Shown here piece after piece: positions 34,451 through 46,138 of a stretch of 64,000 nucleotides of DNA (the first letter of the stretch is position 1; each line of letters begins with the position of its first letter). The DNA is taken from the NCBI GenBank assembly GCA_036186865.1, contig AP025040.1:42404752-42468751 (forward strand), in the 5' to 3' direction. Both the position numbers and the translations under genes were made by a program. Below the pieces are notes generated by a model. It had not been told where the DNA came from. It made no database searches and saw only the letters and a list, made by a program, of their open reading frames with translations. The DNA comes from Eustoma russellianum. Its lineage: Eukaryota > Streptophyta > Magnoliopsida > Gentianales > Gentianaceae.

Positions 34451-34769
34451 TGGAACATCATCTTTCTTGCTCCAAGCCCGTGAAGGATCTGATTTTGCAT
34501 GTACAATTGTATGGTAAATCATAATCAAAAGATATGATGATCTCAAATGCAATAATTTTGTAGTACTATTGTAATATAATGTTGACTATGTAAACAATTA
34601 GAATAAGATTATTATGATGCAGGTGCTATCGTATTTTAAAATGTTATGGATATTTGGAAGCAAACAATTGAATACTGTAATGCCGATGTATAATTCTGAT
34701 GATTAATGAATATGATAAGTTGATGTAAGGAAGCCTTACAAATTCATCATGTGTGCATTGCATGCCATC

Positions 34770-35080
34770 TGCTAAGAAGGGTTGCAGGTGATTGTGGATA
34801 TACAACAACAACATTACTCCATTACTTTAAAAGTTCTCGTCTATGGTGGAGTATGGGAGGGCCGGATGTACGCAACTATACACATATGTTAGAAACACAC
34901 AGAGGTTGTTTCTCGATGACCCATAATGAAAATTGTGTCAAGTTGTGTCGATCAACCGCGTCAAGTTGTGTCGATCAACCGCTACTTCACAATATAAGAA
35001 GCACATTAAATTTAGTAAGTCATTTTGCTTTATTCCATCGTATTCTAAAATCAAAGAAGAACATGTCCTTGACTCCATTT
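34770..35080 (-). repeat. SINE-like family S1 copy (inverted)
   Basis: Starts with ACAACAACAACA, the reverse of a TTG tail, then GATGTACGCAAC, AACACACAGAGGTTGTTTC and TTTAGTAAGTCATTTTGC. A 22-bp internal duplication (GTCAAGTTGTGTCGATCAAC twice at about 34938-34981) is private to this copy. Confidence 0.68.
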
Positions 35081-35514
35081 GAAATGGAAACGTGATTGTG
35101 GATATAGTCATCGATCAATGAAATAGAGGACACATTAGCTCAAAATGGTGCATTTCACTCTGTACAAATTAATAGTGTTTGCATGTACTTACATGTGGAA
35201 GTAGACTATCTTAATCAGTGTAAATGAAAAACATGATTCAAACTTTCAACTGATTAAAGGATATATTCTTTTTCATAACAAACATACCGATTCCAATGAA
35301 GTAGAGAGCCTCATCTCAAAGTTTATTTGCTGCATTTGTTCCAATGTTCTTCACAATTAAATGTTTTTTTTTTGGTTGAAGGCCTCTGTTTGGTCATCAA
35401 AGGATAACGTCTGAATCTAGTATGATTGAAGGCACAGATCATACAAAGAATCATCAGATGGTTAGTTAACAAGATATGTGCGTAACACAAGTAAAAGCAT
35501 GTACAACAACACAT
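35081..35514. other. intergenic, no gene seen
   Basis: AT-rich sequence without a supported ORF or a repeat boundary. Confidence 0.45.
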
Positions 35515-35700
35515 ACTCAGTATATTTCAACAACAGCAAAAGCTATCGTTCAGGGTCTGAAGAATGTAAGAGGCAGTCAAACAATACCTCCATCTTCAAC
35601 GACAGCAAAATCTATTATTAGGGTATGAGGAGGGTGAGAAGTAGCCAAACAATATCTACATCTCAAAAGATATAAAGTTTGATTCCGGTGAGAATTATTA
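35515..35700. repeat. dispersed repeat R2 copy, two half-units
   Basis: The AACGACAGCAAAA and TCGTTCAGGGTCTG/TATTAGGGTATGAGG blocks occur twice in tandem, then AAGTTTGATTCCGGTGAG. Related to 9318-9434 and 15293-15365. Confidence 0.5.
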
Positions 35701-35754
35701 CAAACAACAAACAGAAAAGAAAAGCAAGAATTATTACAAAGTAAAGACCAGTGT

Positions 35755-36683
35755 TGATGAAGCCGGATCTTCACCAAGGGTCTAGACGACCTCAAATTAG
35801 CTCCGTCAGTTAACTTGAAGAGTTGTTAACTGGGATTGAAAGTTTGTAGCTGGAATAACCTCTAAAATATCCTGCACAAGGAAGCACAGGTCAGAGGTCC
35901 CGGGGGGTTGGCCCCGGAAAAAACCCTCCGACGCTCAAGTCAGTTTGGGCCATATCTCACTGAGACTATAATTTAAATGGTGAGTTAAGAGTTTCTCACA
36001 GTATGAGCCGAAGAGCAAATTGTATGAATTTGCTTTAGGGTATGAATGTTTGAATTCCAGATCCTCTTCTTTGTCTTGGTTGGCTTGCTTTTCTAGACCT
36101 TTTCCCGTCTTTGGCCTCTGATAGTGGATAAGACGTTTGCTTGGGGCAGAAAGCCTAGGACGCTGTAGGTCTGCTGATGTGATCAGTAGTCTGACTGATG
36201 TGACTAATAGGCCGGCCTGGTTGATGTAACTAGTAGGCTGGCTGTTATGACCTTGGCGTGTTCAGAAAGAATAACCAGCTGTAATCACTATATATGAATT
36301 GCACCTATGTTTGAGGGTCCCACGAAGTAATGTCGTGCTGGGTTCCTTTACCGAAGTGCACAACTGAACTTTGCCGAAGTGCAGAATCCACCCTTGCCGA
36401 AGTGCATGACTAAGCCTTGCCGAAGTGCATGACTTGGCCTTACCCAGCTGAAGTGGTCTGAAGTGTGGCACTTGTGTAGAAGCTGAAGTTGATGCCGAGG
36501 TGCAAGCCTTGGCATATTCTTCGATGTTATAAGGGCGTCATGATGCCTTGCTGAGGTGCCGTTGAGGCTGAACAGCCATGCTTGGGCGATGTACCGCTGA
36601 ACTGCAGTACTTTGATTGCTGAGCTAATGGAGTTGAACCGTTGACTGTTGTTGACTAACAGACGATTTAATTATGGTTTAACA
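35755..36683 (-). repeat. element B 3' LTR
   Basis: 929 bp. In plus-strand sense it reads TGATGAAGCCGG to GGTTTAACA. It carries the same CCGAAGTGCATGACT repeats and CCGGGG block as the LTRs of A. Confidence 0.9.
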
Positions 36684-36932
36684 TTTGCTCCCAGATTTTG
36701 TGTGGCTGAGCTGAACTGCGAAGGCAGACAAATCTTGTTCTAGTGAACCTGTGACGTGGCGGATCTACATTAACTGGGCAGTTATCCCTTAATCCACGTA
36801 GTTACTCCCGCTTTTAATGTAAGTGCTAATTCCTACATTTCGGCGGTTTCATTCCCCGGGGGAAGGAAATGCGTGAACCTTTGCCTCTTCATATTTCAAA
36901 CGAAAAGGTGCAACCTTTCACTTTCTCTCACT

Positions 36933-36941
36933 TATAAATAG
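36933..36941 (+). promoter_or_regulatory. TATA box of the element B antisense gene
   Basis: CACTTATAAATAGAGAC, about 160 bp before the ATG at 37101, followed by a pyrimidine-rich leader. Conserved in element A. Confidence 0.65.
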
Positions 36942-37100
36942 AGACAATTTCCCAATTCATTCTTTTCTTCTTCCTTTATTCATCTGATTATTTTGCTGCG
37001 CCGTTGCATCATTCTCCTTCCTCTTCTTCGAAGCCTTCCTCCGACCTTACTCCAGCTCTTCCAACTTACGTCTTCAATCTTTTGTAAGCTCTTCTTACTC

Positions 37101-39413
37101 ATGGCTTCTTCTTCTTTTACCTCGAATTCCATGGTGCCTTCTTCTTTGGTGCATAACTCAATGTGCACCTTGAAAGCCACTGACCTCACTGAGCTATGTC
37201 AGCTTTATAATGTTGACAGGAGTACTTTTGCTCTCATTCTTCCCCTTCCTCATCAAACTGCTAATGACCCTCCAACCGGATACGAAGCAGTTTATGAGGA
37301 GTATTTTAGATCTGGCTTCAATTTACCCATTCCGGCTCCCTTACTCCAAATATTGTTCTGTTACAAGCTTAGGCTTTCCCACATAACGCCTAGTGGGGTG
37401 AGGGTTATTCTTAGTTATCTGCTTTACCTAAGAGCATATGAGAAGATCTTCTCATTTGCAGTTTTTAGGGAGGTATTTGTATGTAATCAGGAGGGTAGTT
37501 GGTATAGTTTTGATAGAAGACCTCAGAGTAGTGGGGGGTCTTTTTTCATAAACATTCCCTCCTCTTTCAAAGATTGGAGGGGGAATTTCTTTTTTGTTAA
37601 GAGTGTAGGATTACCTGAAGGAATCCCTTGGAACACTGGTAGTGTAAATAACAGGAGGCCAAGTGAACAATTTCGCAATGAAGCCTCTCAATTGTTACTT
37701 TTGCCTCGAGTCGTAGATTGGAAAAGAGTTAATAGGCAGATTGTAGAGGTTGCTGACCTGGAACATTTGTGGCCGGAATATAATTCTCGACCTCTTATTC
37801 CTCTTGCTTTGTGGATAGTTCGGGGTATATGGCAATATCTTTGAAAACCTTTGACTGATTTTGATATGGCACCTGTGTTTTGATCGTTTTGTTCCTTGTA
37901 TTTTGCATAAATTATGGTACGTGGGACCCTTGAGAGGCTGAAGAACTTGGTCCCCAGGAAGAGAACATGGTCAGAATGCCAACCTTCCATTTCAGAACAA
38001 GCCTCTGCTAGCTCTTCATCTGAAGTGCAGACACGTCCAGGTAGAAATTTACCCTGCACTAGTCTTGGACATGTTTGTTTCCTATGTAATCATTTGAATA
38101 TTTTTCCTTTTCAGTTGAAACTTCTGATAATACTCTCCAAGCCGAAGCCCAGGTTCCAGTTTCAACCTCAGTTCAACCTGGGGACGGGAGTGGGAGAATT
38201 GATTCCCCCATTTTAATTCCTTCATCTCCTGCTGCTGAAGAGGCTGGGGAAGGACCTTCTGCGGTGAAAGCATTGGAGGGAGAGCCCTCCAAAGGAAATA
38301 ATCTTAAAGGGGAACCTGCTGGGGTAAACGCACCTGAAGGAGAGTCCTCTGCGAAGTATACAACGGAGGGGGAACCCTCTTCCCGACCGCAGCGGGGCAA
38401 AAGGACGATAGAGTTCTCCTTTAATAATACTGCCACATATCCTGAAATAGCTAGGAAATCGATGGAAACGTCAATACTTCCTAAGGACTGGAAAACATAT
38501 GACAGTCTAGACTGGAATACTGCCATGAACTTATTTGCGAGAAATATGGCCCTGGTATGATCTCCCACTTCTTTTCCTCTTTTCACTTGATCCTTCATGC
38601 TTTTCTTAACCAGTTTGACTTTTGCAGTATCGGGTCCAAGAATTTAATATTCTTAGACGAGCTGAAGAGCTCCATTCCAGATTCTTCAAACTCTCTGAGA
38701 CCCATGCCCACCTCAAAAAGGCCTATGATGAGTTAGCTGAGGTGGCAAAGCCTAATAGCACAAAGTTGTCTGGCCTGGAGGCTGAGGTGAGCAATCTGAA
38801 GTCTCAAGTTGCCATACTCACTGAAGACAATTCCAGGCTTCAGATGGCAAAGCAGGATTCAGATTCCAAACTGGCCTCACTTATGGAGGAGAACTCCAGA
38901 CTTCAAGCTGAGAAACAGGATTCTGACGCCAAGCTGACCGATGCCAAATCCCAAGTGATTGAGCTGAAGGAGACATTAGCCAGCACTGAGTTAGTTTCTT
39001 CCAAGGCTCAGGCTGAACTGGAGTTCTACCAAAAAGAACTCAGTACTTTTGATCAAGTATTGTCTGACAGCAATGCTGAGCTGAACCAGCAACTGGAGGC
39101 AGAGAGGAAAAGTAAGGCTGATCTTCTCTAGCAATTTGAGCTTCAAGCTGAGGAGATGAAGAATAATGTTGTTGCTGAGTTCAGACAATCTGAGCTTTTT
39201 ACCGGAAATTTTTTGAAGATTCAAGGATCAGCAATTGCTGTTGGGCAAACTTGGGCAATTGATGCTTGTTCGGAGGTCTGCCCCAGCCTGGACAAGAACC
39301 ATCCTCGTATTGCCGAGCTATACAACCCTGAGGCTGAGAACCTACTTGAAAACCAAATTGCTCAGTTCCAAAGTGGGGTTGATCTTAGAGAGGATGAAAA
39401 AGCTGTAAAGTAG
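37101..39413 (+). pseudogene. element B antisense gene, four exons
   Basis: Exons by comparison with A and GT-AG signals: 37101-37824, 37909-38040, 38115-38554, 38628-39413; lengths keep one frame and give about 693 residues. Exon 1 holds the gypsy-type PF04195-like domain (TGYEAVYEEYFRSGFNLPI, LLQILFCYKLRLSHITPSG, then SWYSFDRR and DWRGNFFFV), intact here. Exon 2 is basic, exon 3 is a Glu/Pro/Ser linker with EGEPS-like repeats ending GKRTIEFSFN, exon 4 is a long coiled coil. Defects: the intron 1 acceptor is TTTTGCAT where A has TTTTGCAG, and a TAG at 39129-39131 cuts the last 94 codons. The role is unknown; the domain is known only from plant gypsy-type elements. I chose ATG 37101 because it matches the ATG of A. 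Confidence 0.82.
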
Positions 39414-39654
39414 AATAGGATTTTTCCTGTAAATGACTGTAGTTGTAATAGATTTTAATGAAAATCCATTTTTTCCAACTTTTACTCTTCGGCTTCTTTC
39501 AGCTTCTTTAACTGTCTGTCTTCAGCATGTGAAGTTTTATTTGCTTCGTCTCAATAGTGAATGCAACTATTTGTCCTCGGCTCTGCAAAGCCTTACTTGC
39601 TCTTTTTTCCGTGGTTGCAAGTGTTTGTCTTCAGCACTGCGAAGTTTTATTCGC

Positions 39655-40085
39655 TTTATGCAAATATTTGTCTTCGACTTGCTCTGTGTTGATAGTTTAC
39701 ACTATCTCAAGACTCTTGCAAGTATTTGTCTTCAACTTGCTCTGTGTTGATAGTTTACACTTTCTCAAGACTCTTGCAAGTATTTGTCTTCGACTTGCTT
39801 TGTGTTGATAGTTTACACTATCTCAAGACTCTTGCAAGTATTTGTCTTCGACCTGCTTTGTGTTGATAGTTTACACTATCTCAAGACTCTTGTAAGTATT
39901 TGTCTTCGACTTGCTCTGTGTTGATAGTTTATATCTCAAGACTCTTGCAAGTATTTGTCTTTGACTTGATCTGTGTTGATAGTTTACACTATCTCAAGAC
40001 TCTTGCAAGTATTTGTCTTCATCTTAAGAAACTTTACTTGCTCTATTTTGATAGTTTGCAAGTATTTGTCTTCAGCTTTATCAAA
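39655..40085. repeat. element B tandem array 2, 58-bp units
   Basis: Six to seven units of TCTTGCAAGTATTTGTCTTC then GACTTGCTCTGTGTTGATAG and TTTACACTATCTCAAGAC, 58 bp, with few changes. One unit lacks part of TTTACACTATC. Confidence 0.93.
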
Positions 40086-40239
40086 AGAGTATCTTTTGTA
40101 TGCTGGCTCTCTGTATAAGTACCGAGCTTTAGCTTTTATCCTTGGCTCTTCAGCTCTGCGGTGCTTTGATGAATTTTAAGATGTGGGAGAACCTTTATCC
40201 GCTTTTCATCAACCCTTTCAGCTTTGCCGAGTTAGAATA

Positions 40240-40690
40240 TAGGCAAACTTATCCCTCTATTGAGACTTGCTCAACCTCTCAGACCTGCTGAATTGAAGAT
40301 ATACGGAACTTATCCCGCTGTTGAGACATACTCAACCTCTCAGACCTGCTGAGGTGAAGATATAGGGAACTTATCCCACTGTTGAGACCTGCTCAACCTC
40401 TCAGACCTGCTAAGGTGAAGATATAGGGAACTTATCCCGCTGTTGAGACCTGCTCAACCTCCCAGACCTGCTGGGGTAGAAGATATTGTTGAGACCTGCT
40501 CAACCTCCCAGACCTGCTGGGGTAAAAGATATTGTTGAGACCTGATCAACCTCCCAGACCTGCTGGGGTAAAAGATATTGTTGAGACCTGCTGGGGTAAA
40601 AGATATTGTTGAGACCTGCTCAACCTCCCAGACCTGTTGGGGTAAAAGATATTGTTGAGACCTACTCAACCTCCCAGACCTGTTGGGTTA
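40240..40690. repeat. element B tandem array 1
   Basis: Units of CTCAACCTCCCAGACCTGCT joined by GGGGTAAAAGATATTGTTGAG or by a GAAGATATAGGGAACTTATC spacer, the reverse complement of array 1 in element A. About ten units. Confidence 0.92.
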
Positions 40691-40937
40691 GAATATCAGG
40701 AAACTTGTCCTATTTTGTTGAGATATGCCCCCATTTTCGTTGTGAGTTATAGAGAGGCATAATTTATTACTCCATGCACCATATGGTGACTTAACTTTCC
40801 TGGCTGAATGTCAAATAAGAATACCCAGTTGAATATAAAAAATTGATCCCTTGATAACAAAAGGCTGAGCCAGAAGATATGGGATGAGCCCAAGAAGAAA
40901 TAAACCATGATTCGATTGAATCAGGGACTGTCGCTGT

Positions 40938-41265
40938 TATGTCAGCCTTATATGCTCAGGAACCCGTAACCCCTTTCATCAGGATCTGAATCCTCATCAC
41001 TTAAAAAACCTTGATGAGACCCAGGTTTACAACTCTCATCTGGAAGGGGTTCACCAAAGTCTAGCCTGTTGTGGAGCCTAGACCTCGGATTATAAAAACA
41101 TTGCAGGTGACCCAACTCAATAAGACGCCCAATCTCTTGCCCGAGCTGCCTACAACCTTTTGTATCATGACCAATATCATGATGATAAAGGCAGTACAGT
41201 CGATGGTTTCTTTTGTGGACTGGTCCAGCCAGGGGCTGGGTTCTTTTGCCAGAGATTTTTTGTAA
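40938..41265 (-). pseudogene. element B gag C-terminal remnant
   Basis: The minus strand follows the gag segment of element A at 24590-24903 base by base, but with frameshifts, so the Cys/His block is read in pieces (a short open frame gives DCTAFIIMILVMIQKVVGSS, an out-of-frame reading). It retains the acidic and RVPEHI-like tail. It ends at the junction with copia-4. Confidence 0.75.
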
Positions 41266-41306
41266 TGAATGTATTGAAATAGAATAAAGTTATTGGTTCT
41301 GCGAAA

Positions 41307-43787
41307 TTGAATGGTTTTTTGTTCCAACTTGAGTTAGATCCCATTTACGAGCATACTCTTTTAACAGAAACTGGTACAAAGCGTTGTATTATCAATGAGA
41401 ACTCATCAAGTCTTTGGCATAAAAGATTGAGACATATCTCAATTGAAAGAATGAAAAGATTGGTGAATGAAAGAGTTTTACAAACTCTAGACTTCACTGA
41501 TTTAGGTACGTGTGTGGGATGCATAAAGGGCAAGCAAACCAACAAGACCATTAAGGGTGCCAAAAGAAGTTCTCAACCTCTTGAAATCATACACACGGAT
41601 ATCTGTGGGCCTTTTCATACACCTTGCTTGAATGGTCAGAAATACTTTATTTCATTTATCGACGACTGTTCAAGGTTCATGTATCTCTATCTTCTATTTG
41701 AAAAATCTGAAGCACTTGATGAGTTCAAAATCTTCAAATTAGAAGTAGCGAAACAAAAGGAGAAGACAATTAAAATTGTCCGATCCGATAGAGGTGGTGA
41801 ATATTATGGACGTTACACAGAAAAGGGACAAATGATTGGTCCATTTGCCGAATTTCTTCAAAAGGAGGGTATTGTTGCTCAATACACCATGCCTGGCACA
41901 CCACAACAAAATGGTGTTGCTGAAAAAAGGAATCGGACTCTTATGGACATGGTAAGGAGCATGATTAGCACAACGAATTTGCCTATATCCTTTTGGAGTG
42001 AAGCTCTAAAAACCGCTGTGTATGTTTTAAATAGGGTTCCATCTAAGGCCGTTCCTAAAACACCTTTCGAGTTATGGAATGGTTGGAAACCCAGTTTAAA
42101 ACATTTACACATATGAGGTTGTCCAGTTGAAGTTAGGGTATACAACCCAAGCATAAAGAAACTGGACGAACGAACGAAAAGTGGTTACTTTATTGGATAT
42201 GCAGTTAACTCCAAAGGATATAGATTTTACTGTCATTCACACACTCCAAAAGTGGTTGAAGCTAGAAATGCTAAGTTTCTAGAGGATCATGAAGTCGGTG
42301 GGAGTGATTCGAATAGACAATTCAATTTTGAGGAAGTAAGGGATATACATGTTGTACATTTATATGTAGACAATTTGGTTGCTATTCATCATAATGAAGA
42401 ACCGCCAATTGTACAACCTCAAATTGAAGAATCACATCAAGAACAAACTGAACCCACTAATCCCACATTTACTGAACCAGTGGGAGTACAAAGATCCTCA
42501 AGAACTAAAAGGCCAGCAATTTCTAGCGATTATGTTGTATATCTTCAAGAGCCCGACTATGACATTGGACTAAATCATGATCCTATCTCGTTTTCACAAG
42601 CCATGAATTGTGACAAATCGTCACTATGGTACGATGCTATGAAAGAAAAGATGGAATCAATGTCTAAAAACAATGTCTGGGAACTTGTTCTGTTACCAAA
42701 CATAGCCTCTATGGTGGGATGCAAATGGGTCTTTAAGACCAAAAGAGACTCGTTTGGTAACATTGATCGATATAAAACCAGACTTATAGCTAAAGGTTTC
42801 ACTCAGAAAGAAGGCATTGATTCCATGAAACCTTCTCTCCAGTCTCAAAGAAGGATTCGTTTCGGATAATCATGGCATTAGTAGCTCATTTTGATCTCGA
42901 GCTACATCAAATGGATGTGAAAACTGTGTTTTTGAATGGAGTTCTTGATGAAGAGGTATACATGCGTCAACCTGAAAGCTTTGTGAATCCTGATAATGAT
43001 CAACTAGTTTGCAAATTGAACAAATCCATATATGGGCTTAAACAGGCTTCACGTCAATGGAACATCAGGTTTCATGAGGTAATCTCTTCATTCGGTTTCG
43101 TAGAGAACGTTGTTGATCAATGTATATACCTCAAAAGGAGTGGGAGCAAATACATTTTCTTAGTCCTATATGTGGATGATATTCTACTGGCAAGCAGAGA
43201 TCTTGGGTTATTGCATGAGACTAAGCGATTTCTCGCTTTGAACTTTGATGTGAAGGATATGAGTGAAGCCTCTTATGTCCTTGGCATAGAGATTCACAGA
43301 GACAGAACAAGTAAAATACTTGGTCTTTCTCAGAGGGCCTACATCATCAAAGTACTTGAGAAATTTGCTATGCAGAATTGTGCATCCATTGCGTCACCTA
43401 TTGTCAAAGGAGAAATAAAGATTGAACATTATTGCTTCATTCATGATGGAAGCTAAGTTCATTGCATGCTATGAAGCTATGTCACAGACCTTATGGATGA
43501 GAAATTTCATCAGTGGTCTTAAGGTTGTCGATATTGTTGATAGACCCATAAAGATTTTCTGCGACAATTCAGCTGCTGTGTTCTTTGCGAAAAATAAAAA
43601 AAGTGGGAATCGCAGTAAACATATCGACATAAAGTATTTGAAGGTCAGAGATTATGTTAAACAAGGAGAAGTAAAGATTGAACACATTAGTACGGAGTCA
43701 ATGGTTGCTGATCCTATGACTAAAGGATTACCGATTAAAGTTTTCAGGGATCATGCTGCTGATATGAGACTTCTTAGTTCTCCTTGA
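41307..43787 (+). pseudogene. copia-4 integrase, RT and RNase H
   Basis: The integrase zinc motif is SLWHKRLRHIS with CVGCIKGKQ, and the catalytic triad lies in HTDICGPF, VRSDRGGEYYG and QNGVAEKRNR. A TGA at 42114-42116 replaces an expected Trp; the same frame continues to 42869. A one-base deletion near 42815 (after KEGIDS) shifts the frame at the start of RT. RT continues at 42872: HQMDVKTVFLNGVLDEEVY, SIYGLKQASRQW, LYVDDILLAS and VLGIEIHRD. At about 43416-43440 some 150 residues are missing, including the first RNase H aspartate. RNase H resumes with MEAKFIACYEA, IFCDNSAAVFFAK, SKHIDIKYL and ADPMTKGLP. So three independent lesions are present; most motifs are otherwise well kept. Confidence 0.9.
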
Positions 43788-44219
43788 TTTGTTGTACTTT
43801 GATCTTATTTTGTCTAGACATTTGTTGACTTTGAATATGCGCATTTAAAGTTGTAGGATCTTACCCTCACACTGTTTTAGGTAAAGATCCTGAATCAATT
43901 GATCCAGAGCCGGAAGGAGGGGGCAAGAACCATGCTTTCAGAGAAGTGGCGGTCCGAATCTTATCTGAACTCCATGGACGTGGACCCATTTTGAGATGAT
44001 TTATAGTAAATCATTCATTTTGTTCGATTGAGTGTATGATGCATTGTAATTCTTGGAAGGGAGTACTTGACATCAAGCATGACCGCCTTGATTCGTGTGT
44101 TGTATTTTCAGTCTAAGTTTGGTAGTCAATAGATCCAAGTGACAATAAAATTATGGCCATATTGTTTTGTCACTTATGCTGTGTTATCTAGCATTCGACA
44201 TGTGATCCAAGTGGGAGAA

Positions 44220-44640
44220 TGTTAGAATCAATTATATTAATTATAATTGATTGCTATAATCTCGTGATTTATTTATAAATCACTAATGTGGATCACATGT
44301 ATAATGTATCTGTACGTTATATTGGCTAGATACGTTGCAATTATTGACTGCATTCATTATCTGATTTGATTCTGATTGATTGACAATTATTATGTTTCTT
44401 TGATGGAAGGAATTAATTGTCAGTCAAATAAGGAAAGGGGTCCCTAGCCTAGCCTATAAATAGAGGGCATGTGATATTCCATCAATCATAGCTATACAAC
44501 ATTGAGATAGGCATAGGCTGGAAGGCTCCATTTTCTACAAGAATTCTTCTCTGCAGCATGCTTCCGATTCGAAGGCGACAACTAAGCGATAATGGCCGGA
44601 GGTAATTTTTCTGCTTCCGCAATTTGTTTTGGCCTTACAG
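44220..44640 (+). repeat. copia-4 3' LTR
   Basis: Preceded by the purine stretch AAGTGGGAGAA, begins TGTTAGAATCAATTATATTA, has a TATA box CCTATAAATAGAGG at about 44453-44466 and ends near CCTTACA (44640). With no partner LTR the right end is an estimate from the terminal CA. Confidence 0.65.
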
Positions 44641-46138
44641 CCAGGCCCAAAGTATCTTTTTTTAATCTCTATTTCTTAGGTGTTTACTGTATGAAGAGTG
44701 GGGTCAAGAATTATGTACACTGTGCAACTTAAACTCCGTTTATATAATTCGCGTAGTCGAAGAGCAACTGGAGAAGCTGGTTTGACTAGCTTAAGATGGT
44801 AGCGATGGGAAGAAAAGTGGAGACAGAGGATGTAAGCAATAAATTCTTTAGAATATAGAAATATATGTCTTTACATATATAATTATTTCACAATATCTAT
44901 AAAAGAATGTTTAGCAGAATGATACCTTTCTCCCTAGTTCGATGAATGGAAGCATCTTTGATGAGCGAAAAAATTTCAACTTTGATGTAAACAATCTCAA
45001 ACTTGAATGGAGGTATCTCTCCACTAACTTTCACTCGAATGTTTACTTTGATGGATAAGTAAAACCAATGTCAGGATGAAAAGAGGACCTTCATCCATAT
45101 TTATAGGCAACCAAAAGGTACGTCCATCATAACCTTTGGAATACCACTCCTTAATAAATATACATGTCCGTTTAATGAAGAATTGTGTCTCTTATGTTGG
45201 ATTTAACAAAAAAAATCCTTGAATAAGACCGTTTAATCGAATCAATGGACAAAGTAACAAAATGCGGAAATATACCTTGCTTCATATTTGATGTAGATCT
45301 GTTCACGTACGCTGCTTCTGCTGATGCTGAATATGACGCGATCCAAGGATTTACGACCTCCCATCAATTGCTAATGCACCCTTGGAACGGAATCAGCAAT
45401 TCACTGCTTTATTCAATGGAGAGGCTAGACAGTGTGACCTTGATAAAAATTTTGACACAATCACCCTCTTTCTTTAGTATAACTTGCGGCCAACTTTTTG
45501 ATGATGCGCCTGAGGAGGTTAACCCCTGCTCTTTTATATAGAGGGAGAAGGAAGAATCTGATATGTATATGATTTAAATTTAAATTTAAACTTAAATTTA
45601 AATCTAAATTTAAAACCCAACCTTATCTTCCTTTATTAAATATTATCTAATATTTAATAATAAATATTATTATTAAATATTATTTAATATTTAATTATTG
45701 TACCACTAATTATCTACTAGTCACACGTGGGTTGTCACCTCTCAGGGACCAGATGTCGTTCACTTTATGGTCGTAATACTTTGAGCCCATCCATCATGGG
45801 CTCTGATCATATGACTTTCTACATATTCGGGGCTTTCATTTTGACCACACTATACATCCACGAACATAATGTGCACTTTAGTATATAATTAAATGCTTTA
45901 ACCACAATATTGGTCATTTATGATGTTGTGAGTAAATAAAGTCTAATGTGAGTCATGACGGTTATAAATCATCCATTTTGATAACTCCCTTCCATGTACT
46001 ACATTAATAAACTTGTCCTTATTACAACCTTTAATGAAGAGTAAAATACAACTTTAATAAACATTCATTCATGCAACATAATTCTGACACACTTATGTAT
46101 ACACCATAATCATAAACAGGAAATATCAGAAAAAAAAT
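44641..46138. other. unresolved repeat-like DNA, possibly minus-strand LTR remnants
   Basis: No recognised coding sequence; the 98-codon ORF at 45245-45541 matches nothing I know. Two minus-strand TATA boxes (CCTATAAATATGG near 45097 and CTATATAAAAGAG near 45535) and LTR-like composition suggest pieces of copia LTRs in minus orientation. 45580-45710 is low-complexity AAATTTAAA and ATATTTAATA sequence. Boundaries cannot be set. Confidence 0.35.

Larger units (their letters stand above)
35755..41268 (-). mobile_element. element B: 5'-truncated relative of element A
   Basis: Minus-strand copy of the same family. From right to left in element order it has the gag C-terminus (41265 to 40938), tandem array 1, tandem array 2, the antisense gene (reading on the plus strand), a polypurine tract and the 3' LTR (35755-36683). 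The 5' LTR and the gag N-terminus are missing; similarity to element A ends at about 41263-41270 where copia-4 begins. It shares every internal landmark with A, including the antisense promoter, but diverges enough (roughly 10% by eye in coding parts) to be an independent copy. Confidence 0.9.
41275..44640 (+). mobile_element. copia-4: 5'-truncated Ty1/copia retrotransposon
   Basis: Contains integrase, RT, RNase H and a 3' LTR, but no 5' LTR, gag or protease. The left edge joins directly to the gag of element B with no terminal motif, so the two meet at a deletion or rearrangement point, not at an insertion end. Confidence 0.85.

Noticed and set aside
39433..40179. Cys/Leu-rich ORFs downstream of the element B antisense gene
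   Set aside because: They follow the 58-bp array in several frames and have no counterpart frame in element A.
45245..45541. 98-codon ORF as a host gene
   Set aside because: No recognisable domain, and it overlaps a sequence with LTR-like features on the other strand, so coding status is unsupported.
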